A stretch of DNA of 51,431 nt from assembly GCF_002531935.1 (NCBI RefSeq), contig NZ_NWSV01000035.1, forward strand, positions 1-51,431. The letters run 5' to 3'. Positions 8,122-18,304 of this stretch are shown here, one piece after another. Source of the DNA: Rhizobium chutanense (GTDB lineage: Bacteria > Pseudomonadota > Alphaproteobacteria > Rhizobiales > Rhizobiaceae). Under the pieces are notes generated by a model that worked only from the letters and a program-made list of their open reading frames with translations, did not search any database and was not told the DNA's origin. Position 1 is the first letter of the stretch. Each line of letters starts with the position of its first letter. Made by a program: the position numbers and the translations under genes.

Positions 8122-9426
8122 TCAGACGCGGTAGTAGCGGTTTGCCCGGCGTTCGGCTTCCTTCATCGCATCCTCCGGCGACATCTGGCCGGTGACGGCG
8201 GCCGCATACATGTCGACCAGAACGTAGTCTGCCATGGTCGCGGCCGAGGCATAGCCCAGCGGGCCGGCATAGCCGTTCGGGCGCAGCTTCTCCGAAGCCC
8301 GCGCATAGGGCGCGTGGACCGGATCGGCGGTCCAGATCGGATTCTTGGCAAAGGCCTTGAGCGGCTGGCAGCAATAGGCGCTGGAGCCCTGGATCCAGGC
8401 ATTCATCTGGTCGGCTTCCATCATGAACTTGATGTAGGCCTTGGCCGCTTCCGGATATTTGCTGTGCTTGAAGAGCAGCAGCGAGCTCGTCTGGCAAAGC
8501 TCGACGCTCTTGCCGACAGGACCGATCGGGAAATTCGTCGTGCGGATGTCCTTGGCGATTTCGGCGAGCTTCGGGTCGTTCTTGGCGGTGTAATAGACCG
8601 AGACGCCATTGGCGATCAGCGAGACCTGGCCGGCCAGGAAGGCGCGGTTGTTGTTGACGTCCTGCCAGCTTTCCGTGCCCGGGATGAAGGTCGCATAGAG
8701 CTCCTTGGCATAGTTGATCGAAGCCAGCGTTTCCGGGCTGTTGATCGTGACCTTGCCGCTTTCGTCGACCATCATGCCGTTATGGCTCCACAGCAGCCAA
8801 TGGGCGTAGTTATTGCCGTCGCCGACCGCCTTGCCGTGCGGGAAGCCGGCCGGCGTGCCCTTTGCCTTCATCGCCTTGCACAGCTCGAGGAAGCCCGCGG
8901 TATCGTTGGGGAATTCGTTGAAACCGGCGGCCTTCACATGGCTGTCGCGATAGACGACGGCATTGCCGATTGCCGTCAGCGGCATGGCGATGAAGGTGTC
9001 GCCGCGTGTGGCATAACCCTTCACGCCGTCGTACCAGCCCTCGTATTTGTTGCCGAGATAATTGCCGAGTTCGGTGAGGTCGACCAGCTTGTCGGGATAT
9101 TGATGCGCGTCGTCGAACCAGCACATGATGAGATCGGGACCGGAGCCGACATTGGCGGCAACGGCGGCTTTCGGGCGGATGTCCTCCCAGCTTTCCTTGT
9201 CGATGCGGACTTCCACGCCCGTCGCTTCCGTGAATTTCTTGGTATTGGCGATCCAGGCCTCTTCATCGCCCTTGACGAAGGGCGTCCAGCGCAGCAGCCT
9301 GAGGCTCGCGCCGCTTTCCGGCGTATAGGTCGGTTCGGCCTGTGCCAGCGATGGCTTGATGCCGAAGCCGGCAGCGCCGGCAACGGCAGCCGTTGCAGCA
9401 AGAAATTCACGTCTCTTGATCGTCAT
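8122..9426 (-). CDS. ABC transporter sugar-binding protein (family 1), Tat-type signal
   Basis: The periplasmic receptor of the CUT1 importer, 434 residues. It starts MTIKRREFLAATAAVAGAAG, a twin-arginine-like signal with KRREFLA followed by a hydrophobic stretch, and a cleavage site near SLAQA. Export in folded form through Tat is therefore likely. The body has the family pattern with GSGPDLIMCWFDDAHQYPDK near residue 100, and the AAKAYIKFMMEADQMNAWIQ stretch in the C-terminal lobe. I prefer the start at 9426: GAGGAGG lies six bases before it, and the ATG at 9441 overlaps that site. The ligand is unknown; the erythronate dehydrogenase-like neighbour hints at a sugar, polyol or sugar acid. 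Confidence 0.92.
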   Translation of the reverse strand: MTIKRREFLAATAAVAGAAGFGIKPSLAQAEPTYTPESGASLRLLRWTPFVKGDEEAWIANTKKFTEATGVEVRIDKESWEDIRPKAAVAANVGSGPDLIMCWFDDAHQYPDKLVDLTELGNYLGNKYEGWYDGVKGYATRGDTFIAMPLTAIGNAVVYRDSHVKAAGFNEFPNDTAGFLELCKAMKAKGTPAGFPHGKAVGDGNNYAHWLLWSHNGMMVDESGKVTINSPETLASINYAKELYATFIPGTESWQDVNNNRAFLAGQVSLIANGVSVYYTAKNDPKLAEIAKDIRTTNFPIGPVGKSVELCQTSSLLLFKHSKYPEAAKAYIKFMMEADQMNAWIQGSSAYCCQPLKAFAKNPIWTADPVHAPYARASEKLRPNGYAGPLGYASAATMADYVLVDMYAAAVTGQMSPEDAMKEAERRANRYYRV

Positions 9427-9448
9427 GAGATTCCTCCTCATTGAAACA

Positions 9449-9541
9449 GCGGGAGCAATTCTCCGGCGTCCACCTCCCGCTTGGCGAACGTCGGTCTGGC
9501 ACCCCCGGAGCGGAAGCTCCCATGGAATGCGTGCGCTCCGG
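9449..9541. repeat. Two inverted repeats between ATPase and binding-protein genes
   Basis: GCGGGAG (9449-9455) pairs with CTCCCGC (9474-9480), and CCGGAGCG (9505-9512) pairs with CGCTCCGG (9534-9541). Both lie in the 159-base gap between the ATPase gene and the binding-protein gene. Such stems may process or attenuate the transcript between the two; a separate promoter for the binding protein could also lie here, but no clear -35/-10 pair is visible. Confidence 0.45.
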
Positions 9542-9585
9542 CGGCTGGGAAGACTCCTCCTCTCCCGTGCTGCCGCCGGATGGCG

Positions 9586-10653
<1,068 letters not shown>

Positions 10654-10797
10654 ACTCACTCCTCCCAGAAATCGAGCGTTACATGCTTTAAGTATTCGTA
10701 TCGCACTCTACCTTGCCGGCGGCTGCCATCATCTCTGCCAAGTCCTTCAGCCACCGCAATCCCGCATCTGTGGGTATGGGCCTCCTCCGCCCTCCCC

Positions 10798-11790
10798 TCA
10801 ATCTCCTCGGGACGCACCCGGAGCGTCTTCGGCGAGATAGACCTCGATCAGCTCGTCGACGCTGGTTTCGGCGGTAAAACCCAGCTGCGTCGCCCGTTCC
10901 GGCGTAAAGGATTTCGGCCATCCGGCGACGATCCCTTCGATGACCTCGTCGCGACGACGGTCGATCAGCTCGGCGGCCTCCGGCCCGGCAACACGACGCA
11001 GCGCATCGATCTGGTCGGCAACGGTGGCGGCAAGCCCCGGCATGGTCAGCGTACGGCGAACGCCGAGCGACGATGTGTCGAGTGTCGCGGCATGGATCAG
11101 GAACCTGACGGCCGAACGCGGGCTCGCCAGCCAGTGTTTGACCGTTTCCTCGACAGGAAGAACGGCCCGCTGGCCGGCGAGCGGTTCCCGCAGGATCCCG
11201 GAAAAGAAGCCCGATGCGGCGGCGTTCGGCGCACCCGGCCGGATGACGATGGTCGGCAAGCGAATTCCGATGCCGTCAACGAAGCCGCGGCGCGAATAGT
11301 CGGCAAGCAGAAGCTCCGATATCGCCTTCTGCACGCCGTAACTGGTGAGCGGCGCCAGCACGTAGTCGTCGGGAATGGGATCGGGAAACGGCGAGCCATA
11401 GACCGCAATCGAAGAGGAGAAGACAAAACGGGGAACGTAGGTCTCGCGCATGCCTTCCCGACGGATTGCTTCCAGCAGGCCGCGCGTGCCGTCGAGATTG
11501 ACCCGATAGCCGAGTTCGAAATTGCGCTCGGCTTCGCCGGAAACGATCGCGGCGAGATGGAAGATCACGTCCGCCCGGTAAGCCGCCAGCGCCTGCGCTC
11601 CGCCGCTTTCGGAAATATCGACGGCCAGGGCTTCCACCGGCGCAACGACGCCTGGTGGCACCGGCGGAGTGGCGATATCCGCAAGGGTCATGCGGGTGAT
11701 CCGATGACCGTCGAGGGAACCGCTGCGCCCCAGTGTGCCGGCGAGCTTCCGGCCGACCATTCCTCCGGCGCCGATAATGAGAATATGCAT
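10798..11790 (-). CDS. denD: NAD-dependent epimerase/dehydratase family, D-erythronate dehydrogenase-like
   Basis: A 330-residue extended SDR protein. It has the Rossmann motif GAGGMVGRKL (residues 7-16), the YGVQK catalytic Tyr-Lys pair near residue 160 and the preceding FSSSIAVYG serine strand. The stretch VIFHLAAIVSGEAERNFELG matches what I recall of D-erythronate dehydrogenases (DenD), which oxidise the C2 hydroxyl of erythronate; UDP-sugar epimerases have other features here. The substrate is an inference. The enzymes that would complete a tetronate pathway (OtnC, OtnK, OtnI) are not in this window. It stands between the GntR gene and the ATPase gene of a sugar importer. Confidence 0.75.
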   Translation of the reverse strand: MHILIIGAGGMVGRKLAGTLGRSGSLDGHRITRMTLADIATPPVPPGVVAPVEALAVDISESGGAQALAAYRADVIFHLAAIVSGEAERNFELGYRVNLDGTRGLLEAIRREGMRETYVPRFVFSSSIAVYGSPFPDPIPDDYVLAPLTSYGVQKAISELLLADYSRRGFVDGIGIRLPTIVIRPGAPNAAASGFFSGILREPLAGQRAVLPVEETVKHWLASPRSAVRFLIHAATLDTSSLGVRRTLTMPGLAATVADQIDALRRVAGPEAAELIDRRRDEVIEGIVAGWPKSFTPERATQLGFTAETSVDELIEVYLAEDAPGASRGD

Positions 11791-11811
11791 CGTGTTTCGC
11801 CTCCCTGCGAG

Positions 11812-12540
11812 CTACGAGAACAGCAGCTTGGTTGTCGTATAGATACGGGTTTCGTGGATGGCGAAGGCCGCGGCCGCGGCATCCGGGTCCTGCGTCTCCA
11901 GGCCGGCAAGGATCAACCGATGATCGGCGATGCTCGTGGCGATCGTACCGGGCTGCGATACGACGCGCCTTCGGTGGCTGAGAAGATAGGAATAGAGGTC
12001 GGCGGCCATGTCGGCCAGCACCGCATTGCCGCTCGCACGGTAGATGGCGGTGTGAAATTCGCGGTCGCAGATCAAAAAGCGGACGGGATCGTCGCAGGCG
12101 GCTTCCTGGGCTGCGATCGACTTGCGGAGATAATCGAGGGTCGCCGGCTCCATCTTGACGGCGGCGGCCCTGACGACCTGCGCTTCGATGAGCAGCCGCG
12201 CCTCATGAACATTGTCGAGACTATAGGCCGAAATGTCGCGATACCGCGCAGCCTGGACCGCCAATTCGCCGACATCCTCGGACGCCACGACCGTTCGCGT
12301 TCCCTGCGCAACCGAGAGAATGCCATGGGTGGACAGGATAAGGATCGCGCCACGGACCGTCTCGCGGCTGACGGAGAGCGCGGAAGCCAGCTCCCGCTCG
12401 CTGGGCAGCGGATCGCCGGCTTTGAGGATGCCGGTGGCGATGAAAGTCGCAATCTTCTGGACGACGAAGTCTTTCATCGACTTCTTCGGCGCTCCCCCAA
12501 GCGTCGCAACGTCATCTTCGAGCATCGCCCGAACATCCAT
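11812..12540 (-). CDS. GntR/FadR family transcriptional regulator (FCD domain)
   Basis: A 242-residue regulator. The winged helix is near residues 20-85: GDPLPSERELASALSVSRET followed by VRGAILILSTHGIL. The all-helical FCD ligand domain follows, with the metal-binding aspartate/histidine pattern DREFHTAIYRASGN and SIADHRLIL, typical of regulators sensing sugar acids or carboxylates. The start at 12540 has GGAGG eight bases away, better than the ATG at 12546. It is the first gene of the minus-strand unit leading to the dehydrogenase and ABC importer, and likely controls them from the palindrome just upstream. Confidence 0.92.
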   Translation of the reverse strand: MDVRAMLEDDVATLGGAPKKSMKDFVVQKIATFIATGILKAGDPLPSERELASALSVSRETVRGAILILSTHGILSVAQGTRTVVASEDVGELAVQAARYRDISAYSLDNVHEARLLIEAQVVRAAAVKMEPATLDYLRKSIAAQEAACDDPVRFLICDREFHTAIYRASGNAVLADMAADLYSYLLSHRRRVVSQPGTIATSIADHRLILAGLETQDPDAAAAAFAIHETRIYTTTKLLFS

Positions 12541-12557
12541 GCCCATTCCCTCCCCCG

Positions 12558-12592
12558 AGGTCTACTGGTCCGGTAAGTGGGCCAGTAGACCT
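12558..12592. promoter_or_regulatory. Palindromic operator in front of the GntR gene
   Basis: AGGTCTACTGG (12558-12568) and CCAGTAGACCT (12582-12592) are perfect inverted repeats separated by 13 bases. They stand 17 bases upstream of the GntR start codon. The inner TGGTC and CCA bases recall the TGGT/ACCA-type half-sites of the FadR subgroup. This is probably the autoregulatory operator for the whole dehydrogenase-ABC unit. The 13-base spacer is long for one dimer, so two adjacent dimers or a cruciform/attenuator are other readings. Confidence 0.65.
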
Positions 12593-12700
12593 GAGGGTCA
12601 GGAGATTGTCAACGCCTGGTGTCCGCGATTCACTCCGCTGTAATTTGGAGCGATTTGACGAAGGGCAATATCGGCCGGTTGAGAAAATTCACCGGGATGC

Positions 12701-15358
12701 TCAGGCCGCCTTGGAGGCCTTGCCGAGGCGTTTGATCGCCTGCTCCAGCGGGCGCTGGCCATCACCGTAATCCTCCCAGGCCGGCGATTTCGCCAGCAGG
12801 GCCGGCACGGTGCGGATGGTGAAGCGTCTGGGGTCCAGATCCGCTTTGACCTGGGTCCAGGTCAGCGGCATCGAGACGGTCGCGCCCGGCCGGGCCCGTG
12901 GCGACAGGGGCGCCACGGCCGTCGCCATCCGGTCGTTGCGGAGATAGTCGAGGAAAATGCGGCCTTTCCTCAGGCTCTTGGTCATCTTGATCAGATAGAG
13001 ATCGGGATGGTCGCGCGCCATCTGCTGGCAGACGTCGTGCGCGAAGCTCTTCGCCTGGGCCCAGGAAAGCGGCTTGCGCTTGTTGACGGCAAGCGGCGTG
13101 ACGACGTGCAGGCCCTTGCCGCCTGTCGTCTTGCAGAAGCTGACGAGACCCAGCGCGTCGAGACGATCGCGCATTTCGCGGGCGGCGGAAACCACTGTCG
13201 AGAACGGCACATCGGGGCCGGGGTCGAGGTCGAACACCAGCCGTCCCGGCACCTCCGGCCGATGCGGTTCGCAATTCCAGGGATGCAGTTCGAGAGCGCC
13301 GATCTGGCCGACCGCGGCCAGCCCCTCGACCCGGTCGATCTGCAGATAGGGCTTCTTGTCGCCGAAGACCTTGACCAGCTCGAGGAGGTTCGAGGTGCCC
13401 GGCATCGCATGGCGCTGGAAGAACTGCTCGCCGCCGATCCCATCGGGCGCACGGATGATCGAACAGGGGCGCCCCTCGATGTGCGGGATGATCCACGTTC
13501 CGACGGCTTCATAGTAGCGGGCCAACTCTTCCTTGGTCACCGGCCTGCCGTCATCGGCATCCGGCCACAGCGGCTTGTCCGGATTGGAGATCATCACGCC
13601 CATGACCTCGGCTTTGGCGCCCTTCCGGGGGGCCGGCCCAGCCTTCGCCTTCGCCTTCCCCTCCGCCGCCGGCTCCGGCACGTCGGTCTCGGCAGGCTTT
13701 GCCGGCCGTTCGGCCTTGACCTCCTTGGCCGGCTTGTCCTCGCGCAATCCCTTGAACGCCGCCTGGCGGACGATGCCGTCGGCGGTCCAGCCGGCGAACT
13801 CGATTTCCGCCACCAGCTTGGGCTTCACCCAGGTGACTGCGGCCTCCTTCTTCGGCGCACCGATGCCGGTGAAGGGCGATTTCGCCGTCTCCAGCGCTTC
13901 CAGCTGCGGCAGCAGCGTCTCTACTTTCTTCGCGCCATATCCCGTGCCGACCCGGCCGACATAGACGAAGTTGTCGCCGCGGTAGACGCCGACCAGCAGC
14001 GAGCGGAATTTGCCGTTGGTCTTGGCATAGGCGCCGATCACCACTTCGTGGCCGGCGCGGCATTTCGATTTCGCCCAGCTGTCGGTGCGGCCGGATTGAT
14101 AGGGTGCATCGGCCTGTTTGGAGACGATGCCTTCCAGAGAGAGCTTGCAGGCGGAGGCAAGCACCGCGTCGCCGCCGGTCTCGACATGCTCGACGAAACG
14201 CAATCGAGGGTCGCTGCCGGCATCCGACAGCAGGCGTTGCAGCCGCGCCTTGCGATCGACCAGAGGCAGCGAGCGCAGATCCTCGCCGCCTTCATAAAGA
14301 AGATCGAAGGCGAAATAGACGAGATCGCCGGTCTTGCCTTCCGAAATGGCGGCCTGCAGGGCGGCGAAATCCGGCACGCCATGGTCGTCGAGAGCGCAGA
14401 CCTCGCCGTCGATGATGGCGTCGGGCAGCGCCGATGCCGCCTCGGCGATCTCCTTGTATTTGCCGGTCCAGTCGAGCCCTTTCCTCGTCTTCAGCGTCAC
14501 CTCGCCTTCGAGCGTGCGCATCTGGATGCGGTAGCCGTCGAACTTGATCTCGTGCAGCCAGCCGGAACCACCCGGCGGCCGCTCCAGGGTCCGGCAAAGT
14601 TGCGGCGAAATGAAATCCGGGAGATCGATGGTTTTAGCCTTCTTCGGCTGTCTTCCGGTTTGGGCGTCCTCTTTTCTCTCTTCGGCGGCCAGCCCGTGGC
14701 TGCTGTCCCAGACGGCATCGGCCTTGATATCGCCGCCCTTGATCATGAAGGGTTTCGGCTTGCGGCCTTTGCCGGCGGCGATCGCCTGCATCGTCCGGCC
14801 GGAGGCGACGGAGGTATCGTTCTCTTCGAGGACGGCTGCGCCATTGTCATCGACCGAGAAGGCGTCGTGGTGCTTGATCAGCAGCCAGTTGGTTCGCTTG
14901 CCGCCGTCGCGATCATTGCGCATGCGCACCAGCACGAAGCTGCCGTGCAGCCGTTCGCCTTCCAGGGTGAACTTGAAGTCACCCTTGGCAAGCGCCTGCT
15001 CCGGGCTCTTCTTGCCCTCGGGCTCCCAATAGCCGCGGTCCCACAGCATCACCGTGCCGCCGCCATACTGGCCTTTCGGGATCGTGCCTTCGAAGTCGCC
15101 ATAATCGAGCGGGTGATCCTCGACCTCGACGGCCAGCCGCTTGTCGTGCGGATCGAGCGATGGGCCTTTGGTCACCGCCCAGGATTTGAAGACGCCGTCG
15201 AGTTCGAGCCGCAGGTCGTAATGCAGCCGGGTGGCGTCATGTTTCTGGATGACGAAGCGACGGCGATTGCTGCGCGCAATCTGCCTGTCGCCGCTCGGCT
15301 CCGCGGTCTTTTGAAAGTCGCGCTTCGATCGATATGTCGAGAGGTTGTCGCTGGCCAT
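12701..15358 (-). CDS. ligD: Multifunctional DNA ligase D
   Basis: An 885-residue NHEJ enzyme with phosphoesterase, ligase and polymerase domains in that order. The first 160 residues carry the 3'-phosphoesterase signature HDATRLHYDLRLELDG. The ligase domain has the adenylation lysine in HEIKFDGYR (K272 from the chosen start) and later motifs KTRKGLDWTG and DGEVCALD. The polymerase/primase domain begins near ISNPDKPLWPDADDG and has the DLDPG catalytic aspartates. Between them lies a lysine- and alanine-rich linker. The 15358 start matches the MASDNLSTYRSKRDF opening familiar from rhizobia; a start at 15379 is possible. No ku gene is seen here. It is divergent from an SLC13 permease. Confidence 0.95.
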   Translation of the reverse strand: MASDNLSTYRSKRDFQKTAEPSGDRQIARSNRRRFVIQKHDATRLHYDLRLELDGVFKSWAVTKGPSLDPHDKRLAVEVEDHPLDYGDFEGTIPKGQYGGGTVMLWDRGYWEPEGKKSPEQALAKGDFKFTLEGERLHGSFVLVRMRNDRDGGKRTNWLLIKHHDAFSVDDNGAAVLEENDTSVASGRTMQAIAAGKGRKPKPFMIKGGDIKADAVWDSSHGLAAEERKEDAQTGRQPKKAKTIDLPDFISPQLCRTLERPPGGSGWLHEIKFDGYRIQMRTLEGEVTLKTRKGLDWTGKYKEIAEAASALPDAIIDGEVCALDDHGVPDFAALQAAISEGKTGDLVYFAFDLLYEGGEDLRSLPLVDRKARLQRLLSDAGSDPRLRFVEHVETGGDAVLASACKLSLEGIVSKQADAPYQSGRTDSWAKSKCRAGHEVVIGAYAKTNGKFRSLLVGVYRGDNFVYVGRVGTGYGAKKVETLLPQLEALETAKSPFTGIGAPKKEAAVTWVKPKLVAEIEFAGWTADGIVRQAAFKGLREDKPAKEVKAERPAKPAETDVPEPAAEGKAKAKAGPAPRKGAKAEVMGVMISNPDKPLWPDADDGRPVTKEELARYYEAVGTWIIPHIEGRPCSIIRAPDGIGGEQFFQRHAMPGTSNLLELVKVFGDKKPYLQIDRVEGLAAVGQIGALELHPWNCEPHRPEVPGRLVFDLDPGPDVPFSTVVSAAREMRDRLDALGLVSFCKTTGGKGLHVVTPLAVNKRKPLSWAQAKSFAHDVCQQMARDHPDLYLIKMTKSLRKGRIFLDYLRNDRMATAVAPLSPRARPGATVSMPLTWTQVKADLDPRRFTIRTVPALLAKSPAWEDYGDGQRPLEQAIKRLGKASKAA

Positions 15359-15597
15359 GGTCGTTTCCGCAAGCAGCATCCACGCACGGAATGCCGGCCG
15401 GCGGCCGGAAGTTCCATGATGGGCTTCTCCAGCTCAAATATTGGCAACAAATGCGCCAAGGCCAGGCCCGGCCTCATCGACAGCGAGCGATCCTCGAGTG
15501 TCGGCGGCAGGAAACGGCGAGGATCGATGAAAAATTCTCCGGCTCGCCGCATCGTTCTCACGTGTCAAACGTTAATTGCTACCACAGGGATGCAAAC

Positions 15598-17364
15598 ATG
15601 CGCGTTGATCAATGGCTTTCTCTTCTCGTCATCGCGCTCATGATGGGCGCCTTCGTATGGGGACGCTATCGATACGATATTGTCGCCGTCAGTTCCCTTC
15701 TCGTGGCAATCATCGTCGGTATCGTCCCTGCCAAAACCGCTTTTTCCGGTTTTGCCGATGACATCGTCATCATCGTCGGCAGCGCGCTCATCGTCAGTGC
15801 GGCAATCTCCAGGTCGGGGATCATGGATCTCGCACTGCGCAGATTTTCTCCGGAAAAACGCGGGCCGCGAATGCAGCTGATCATTCTGGTCGCCATCGTC
15901 GCGGCGCTGTCGGCTTTCGTCAAAAATATCGGTGCGCTGGCGATCATGATCCCGGTTGCCGTGCAGATGGCGCGGAAATCCCGCGTGTCGCCGTCCATGT
16001 TCCTGATGCCGATGTCTTTCGCCTCTCTGCTCGGAGGGCTGATGACGCAGATCGGCACATCGCCGAATATCATCGTTTCCCGGGTGCGGGAGGAGATCAC
16101 CGGACAGCCGTTCACAATGTTCGACTATACGCCTGTCGGCCTGACGCTCGCGGTGGCAGGTGTCGTCTTTCTGGCGCTATTCTACAAGCTGCTTCCCGAG
16201 AGATCGCGGATAGAGACGTCGATGGACGAGGCGGTGGCGATCAAGAACTACACGACCGAAGCCAAGGTCGTAACGCCATCGGCGGCGATCGGCCGGTCCG
16301 TCAGCTGGCTGCAGAAACCGGCCGGCGGCGATGCGATGGTGACCGCCATTATCGGCGGCAGCGGCCAGAGGCGAACGCCGCTTCCCGATACCGTGCTGAA
16401 GGACGGCGACCTTCTGATCATCGAGGGAGAGCAAAGCGCCCTCGACAAGATCGTCAGCGAAGCCAGGCTGCAATTGTCCGATCGCAAACACGAGCCGGAG
16501 ATCCGCCGGGACATCAGTTCCGTCGAAGCCATCGTCGGCGAACATTCCCGATTGATCGGCGTCAGCGCAAAAGACGTCGCCCTTTTCCACAACACCGGCC
16601 TCAACCTTCTTGCCGTCAGCCGCCGGGACAGGCGCTTCACCGAGCGTCTCGGCGAGATCAAGATCCGCAACGGCGACGTCGTGGTTCTGCAGGGCGATTT
16701 GCAGAAGCTGCCGGATCTCCTGCGCGAATGGGGATGCCTGCCGCTGGTCGAACGGGATTTGAAGCTCGGCAACGCCCGCAACGGCATGATCCCGGTCGTC
16801 ATCCTGGCGGCGACGATGGCGGCGACAGCCTTCGGCGGCATTCCGGTCGCGGCGGCATTTTTTGCTGCCGCCTTTCTGATGGTGGTGACCGGTTCCGTTC
16901 CCTTGCGCGAAGTCTATCATCATCTCGATGCGCCCATTCTGATCATGCTGGCCGCTCTCATCCCGATCAGCGACTCGCTCAGAACCACAGGCACCACCGA
17001 GATCATCGCCGACCTCCTCTCGCGAACCGCCGAAATGCTCCCGCCCTTCGGCGCTCTGGCATTGATCCTGGTGGCGGCCATGGCCGCGACGCCGTTTTTG
17101 AACAATGCGGCCACCGTTCTGGTCATGGCGCCGATCGCTGCGACCTTTGCCGCCAAGCTCGGCTTCCGGCCCGATGCGTTTCTGATGGCGGTGGCGATCG
17201 GCGCCGGCTGCGATTTCCTCACGCCCATCGGCCATCAGTGCAACACGCTGGTGATGGGGCCGGGCGGATATCGTTTTGGCGACTATGCGCGATTGGGCCT
17301 GCCGCTCTCGCTGATCGTCGTGCTTGTCAGCGTGCCGGCCCTGCTGCTTGTCTGGCCGATCTGA
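15598..17364 (+). CDS. SLC13-type permease with tandem RCK_C (TrkA-C) domains
   Basis: A 588-residue inner-membrane transporter of the SLC13/ArsB class. Two membrane bundles (about residues 5-190 and 400-588) flank a cytosolic part with two regulatory TrkA-C-like domains. The first is near TPLPDTVLKDGDLLIIEG and the second near GEIKIRNGDVVVLQGDL. The transport motifs GTSPNIIVS and the mirrored GHQCNTLVMG are the paired re-entrant helix signatures of dicarboxylate, sulfate or arsenite carriers. The substrate is unknown. The ATG at 15598 has AGGGA seven bases away; the open frame upstream to 15334 is antisense to ligD and is ignored. Confidence 0.85.
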   Translation: MRVDQWLSLLVIALMMGAFVWGRYRYDIVAVSSLLVAIIVGIVPAKTAFSGFADDIVIIVGSALIVSAAISRSGIMDLALRRFSPEKRGPRMQLIILVAIVAALSAFVKNIGALAIMIPVAVQMARKSRVSPSMFLMPMSFASLLGGLMTQIGTSPNIIVSRVREEITGQPFTMFDYTPVGLTLAVAGVVFLALFYKLLPERSRIETSMDEAVAIKNYTTEAKVVTPSAAIGRSVSWLQKPAGGDAMVTAIIGGSGQRRTPLPDTVLKDGDLLIIEGEQSALDKIVSEARLQLSDRKHEPEIRRDISSVEAIVGEHSRLIGVSAKDVALFHNTGLNLLAVSRRDRRFTERLGEIKIRNGDVVVLQGDLQKLPDLLREWGCLPLVERDLKLGNARNGMIPVVILAATMAATAFGGIPVAAAFFAAAFLMVVTGSVPLREVYHHLDAPILIMLAALIPISDSLRTTGTTEIIADLLSRTAEMLPPFGALALILVAAMAATPFLNNAATVLVMAPIAATFAAKLGFRPDAFLMAVAIGAGCDFLTPIGHQCNTLVMGPGGYRFGDYARLGLPLSLIVVLVSVPALLLVWPI

Positions 17365-17408
17365 CCTATGACCTTCTTCTTCGGGATGCCCGATCTTGGG
17401 GCCAATTC

Positions 17409-17431
17409 AGGCTGCGCCATCGGCGCAGCCT
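17409..17431. terminator. Bidirectional hairpin terminator
   Basis: AGGCTGCGCC and GGCGCAGCCT form a perfect 10-bp stem around a three-base loop. It lies between the convergent ends of the SLC13 permease gene (stop at 17364) and the small membrane protein gene (stop at 17439), so it can serve both. Neither side has a strong T-run. Confidence 0.6.
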
Positions 17432-17438
17432 GGCAGCG

Positions 17439-17678
17439 TTACTTCCACTGCGTCCCGTCGGCGGCAGCGCAGCCGTAAGGCGGCAGGGAGCCGGCAAAGG
17501 TGCTTTTCAGCTTGGCGCAGCCCCAGCTGTTGAGCGGGCCGGGCATGGCGCTGTTCAGCGTGATGCCGATTTCATCATAGGGGCTGTCGGTGTTGGTGAT
17601 ATAGCGATACCAGCGGAAGCCGGTAAAAACGACGACGGCGACCGCGATGATCAGCAGCAGGCGAATCAGTTTTTTCAT
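17439..17678 (-). CDS. Small single-span membrane or exported protein
   Basis: Seventy-nine residues. MKKLIRLLLIIAVAVVVFTG is a positively charged start followed by one hydrophobic segment, either an uncleaved anchor or a signal. The short remainder has two cysteines (WGCAKLK and YGCAAADG) that could form a disulfide outside the cytoplasm. No family is recognised. The start fits an upstream AAGGAA-like site. It converges on the SLC13 gene. Confidence 0.6.
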   Translation of the reverse strand: MKKLIRLLLIIAVAVVVFTGFRWYRYITNTDSPYDEIGITLNSAMPGPLNSWGCAKLKSTFAGSLPPYGCAAADGTQWK

Positions 17679-17818
17679 ATTATTTCCTTTAAGTGCAAAC
17701 GCCGCCGTTTAGCACTGCGATGTCGAAGCTGAAAGCTCCAGCAGGGTGCAGGACGCGCGGCGTCATGGCGGCAATTTGAAAAATATCGGGCGCAATCGGT
17801 TCTCTGACGGAATCTGCA

Positions 17819-18304
17819 ATGACCATCGAAACAGCACGCAATTCGCATCCCATCTACTTCATCGGAGCTTTTGCGACAGGCGGGCTCCTGACCTTCATGG
17901 TGCATCTCAACGGGGAGTTGGCGCGTTACGGCAATGCCCTGTTCTCATCCTGGACCGCTCACGGCACCGGCATCATCGCCGCCGTCATTCTTCTCCTGGT
18001 GCTCCGCGGCCGACGTGCTCCGATGGCGGAAAAAACCGCGGGCGCGCCTTGGTGGGCCTATCTCGGTGGGGTATCGGGTGCGGCGACGGTCATTCTGACC
18101 TCGACCGCGGTCAACTCGCCGCTCGGTCTCTCCGGCACCCTGGCTCTGGGTTTGGCGGGCCAGGTCGCCTTCAGCCTCGCCGCCGACAGCTGGGGACTGT
18201 TCGGCCTGCCGAAGCGGCGCCCGGATCTGCAAGACATCGCCGCCCTCGGCCTTGTCGTCACCGGCGGTGCGCTCATCATCCTGTTCGGGCGAGGTGCGGC
18301 ATGA
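17819..18304 (+). CDS. YdcZ/DUF606-type DMT transporter, first half
   Basis: A 161-residue membrane protein with about five hydrophobic segments. It has the LNGELARYGNALFSSWTAHG region and the later GLAGQVAFSLAADSWGLFG, typical of DUF606 half transporters. The stop overlaps the ATG of a second, homologous half by four bases (ATGA at 18301-18304). This suggests that the two products pair as an inverted-topology dimer. The exported or imported compound is unknown. Confidence 0.85.
   Translation: MTIETARNSHPIYFIGAFATGGLLTFMVHLNGELARYGNALFSSWTAHGTGIIAAVILLLVLRGRRAPMAEKTAGAPWWAYLGGVSGAATVILTSTAVNSPLGLSGTLALGLAGQVAFSLAADSWGLFGLPKRRPDLQDIAALGLVVTGGALIILFGRGAA

Noticed and set aside
8062..9444. A 460-codon plus-strand frame
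   Set aside because: It is antisense to the sugar-binding protein gene, which has a signal, a strong ribosome site and family motifs.
13007..15643. An 878-codon open frame on the plus strand
   Set aside because: It lies opposite ligD, whose three domains are unmistakable. The opposite frame has no recognisable domain.
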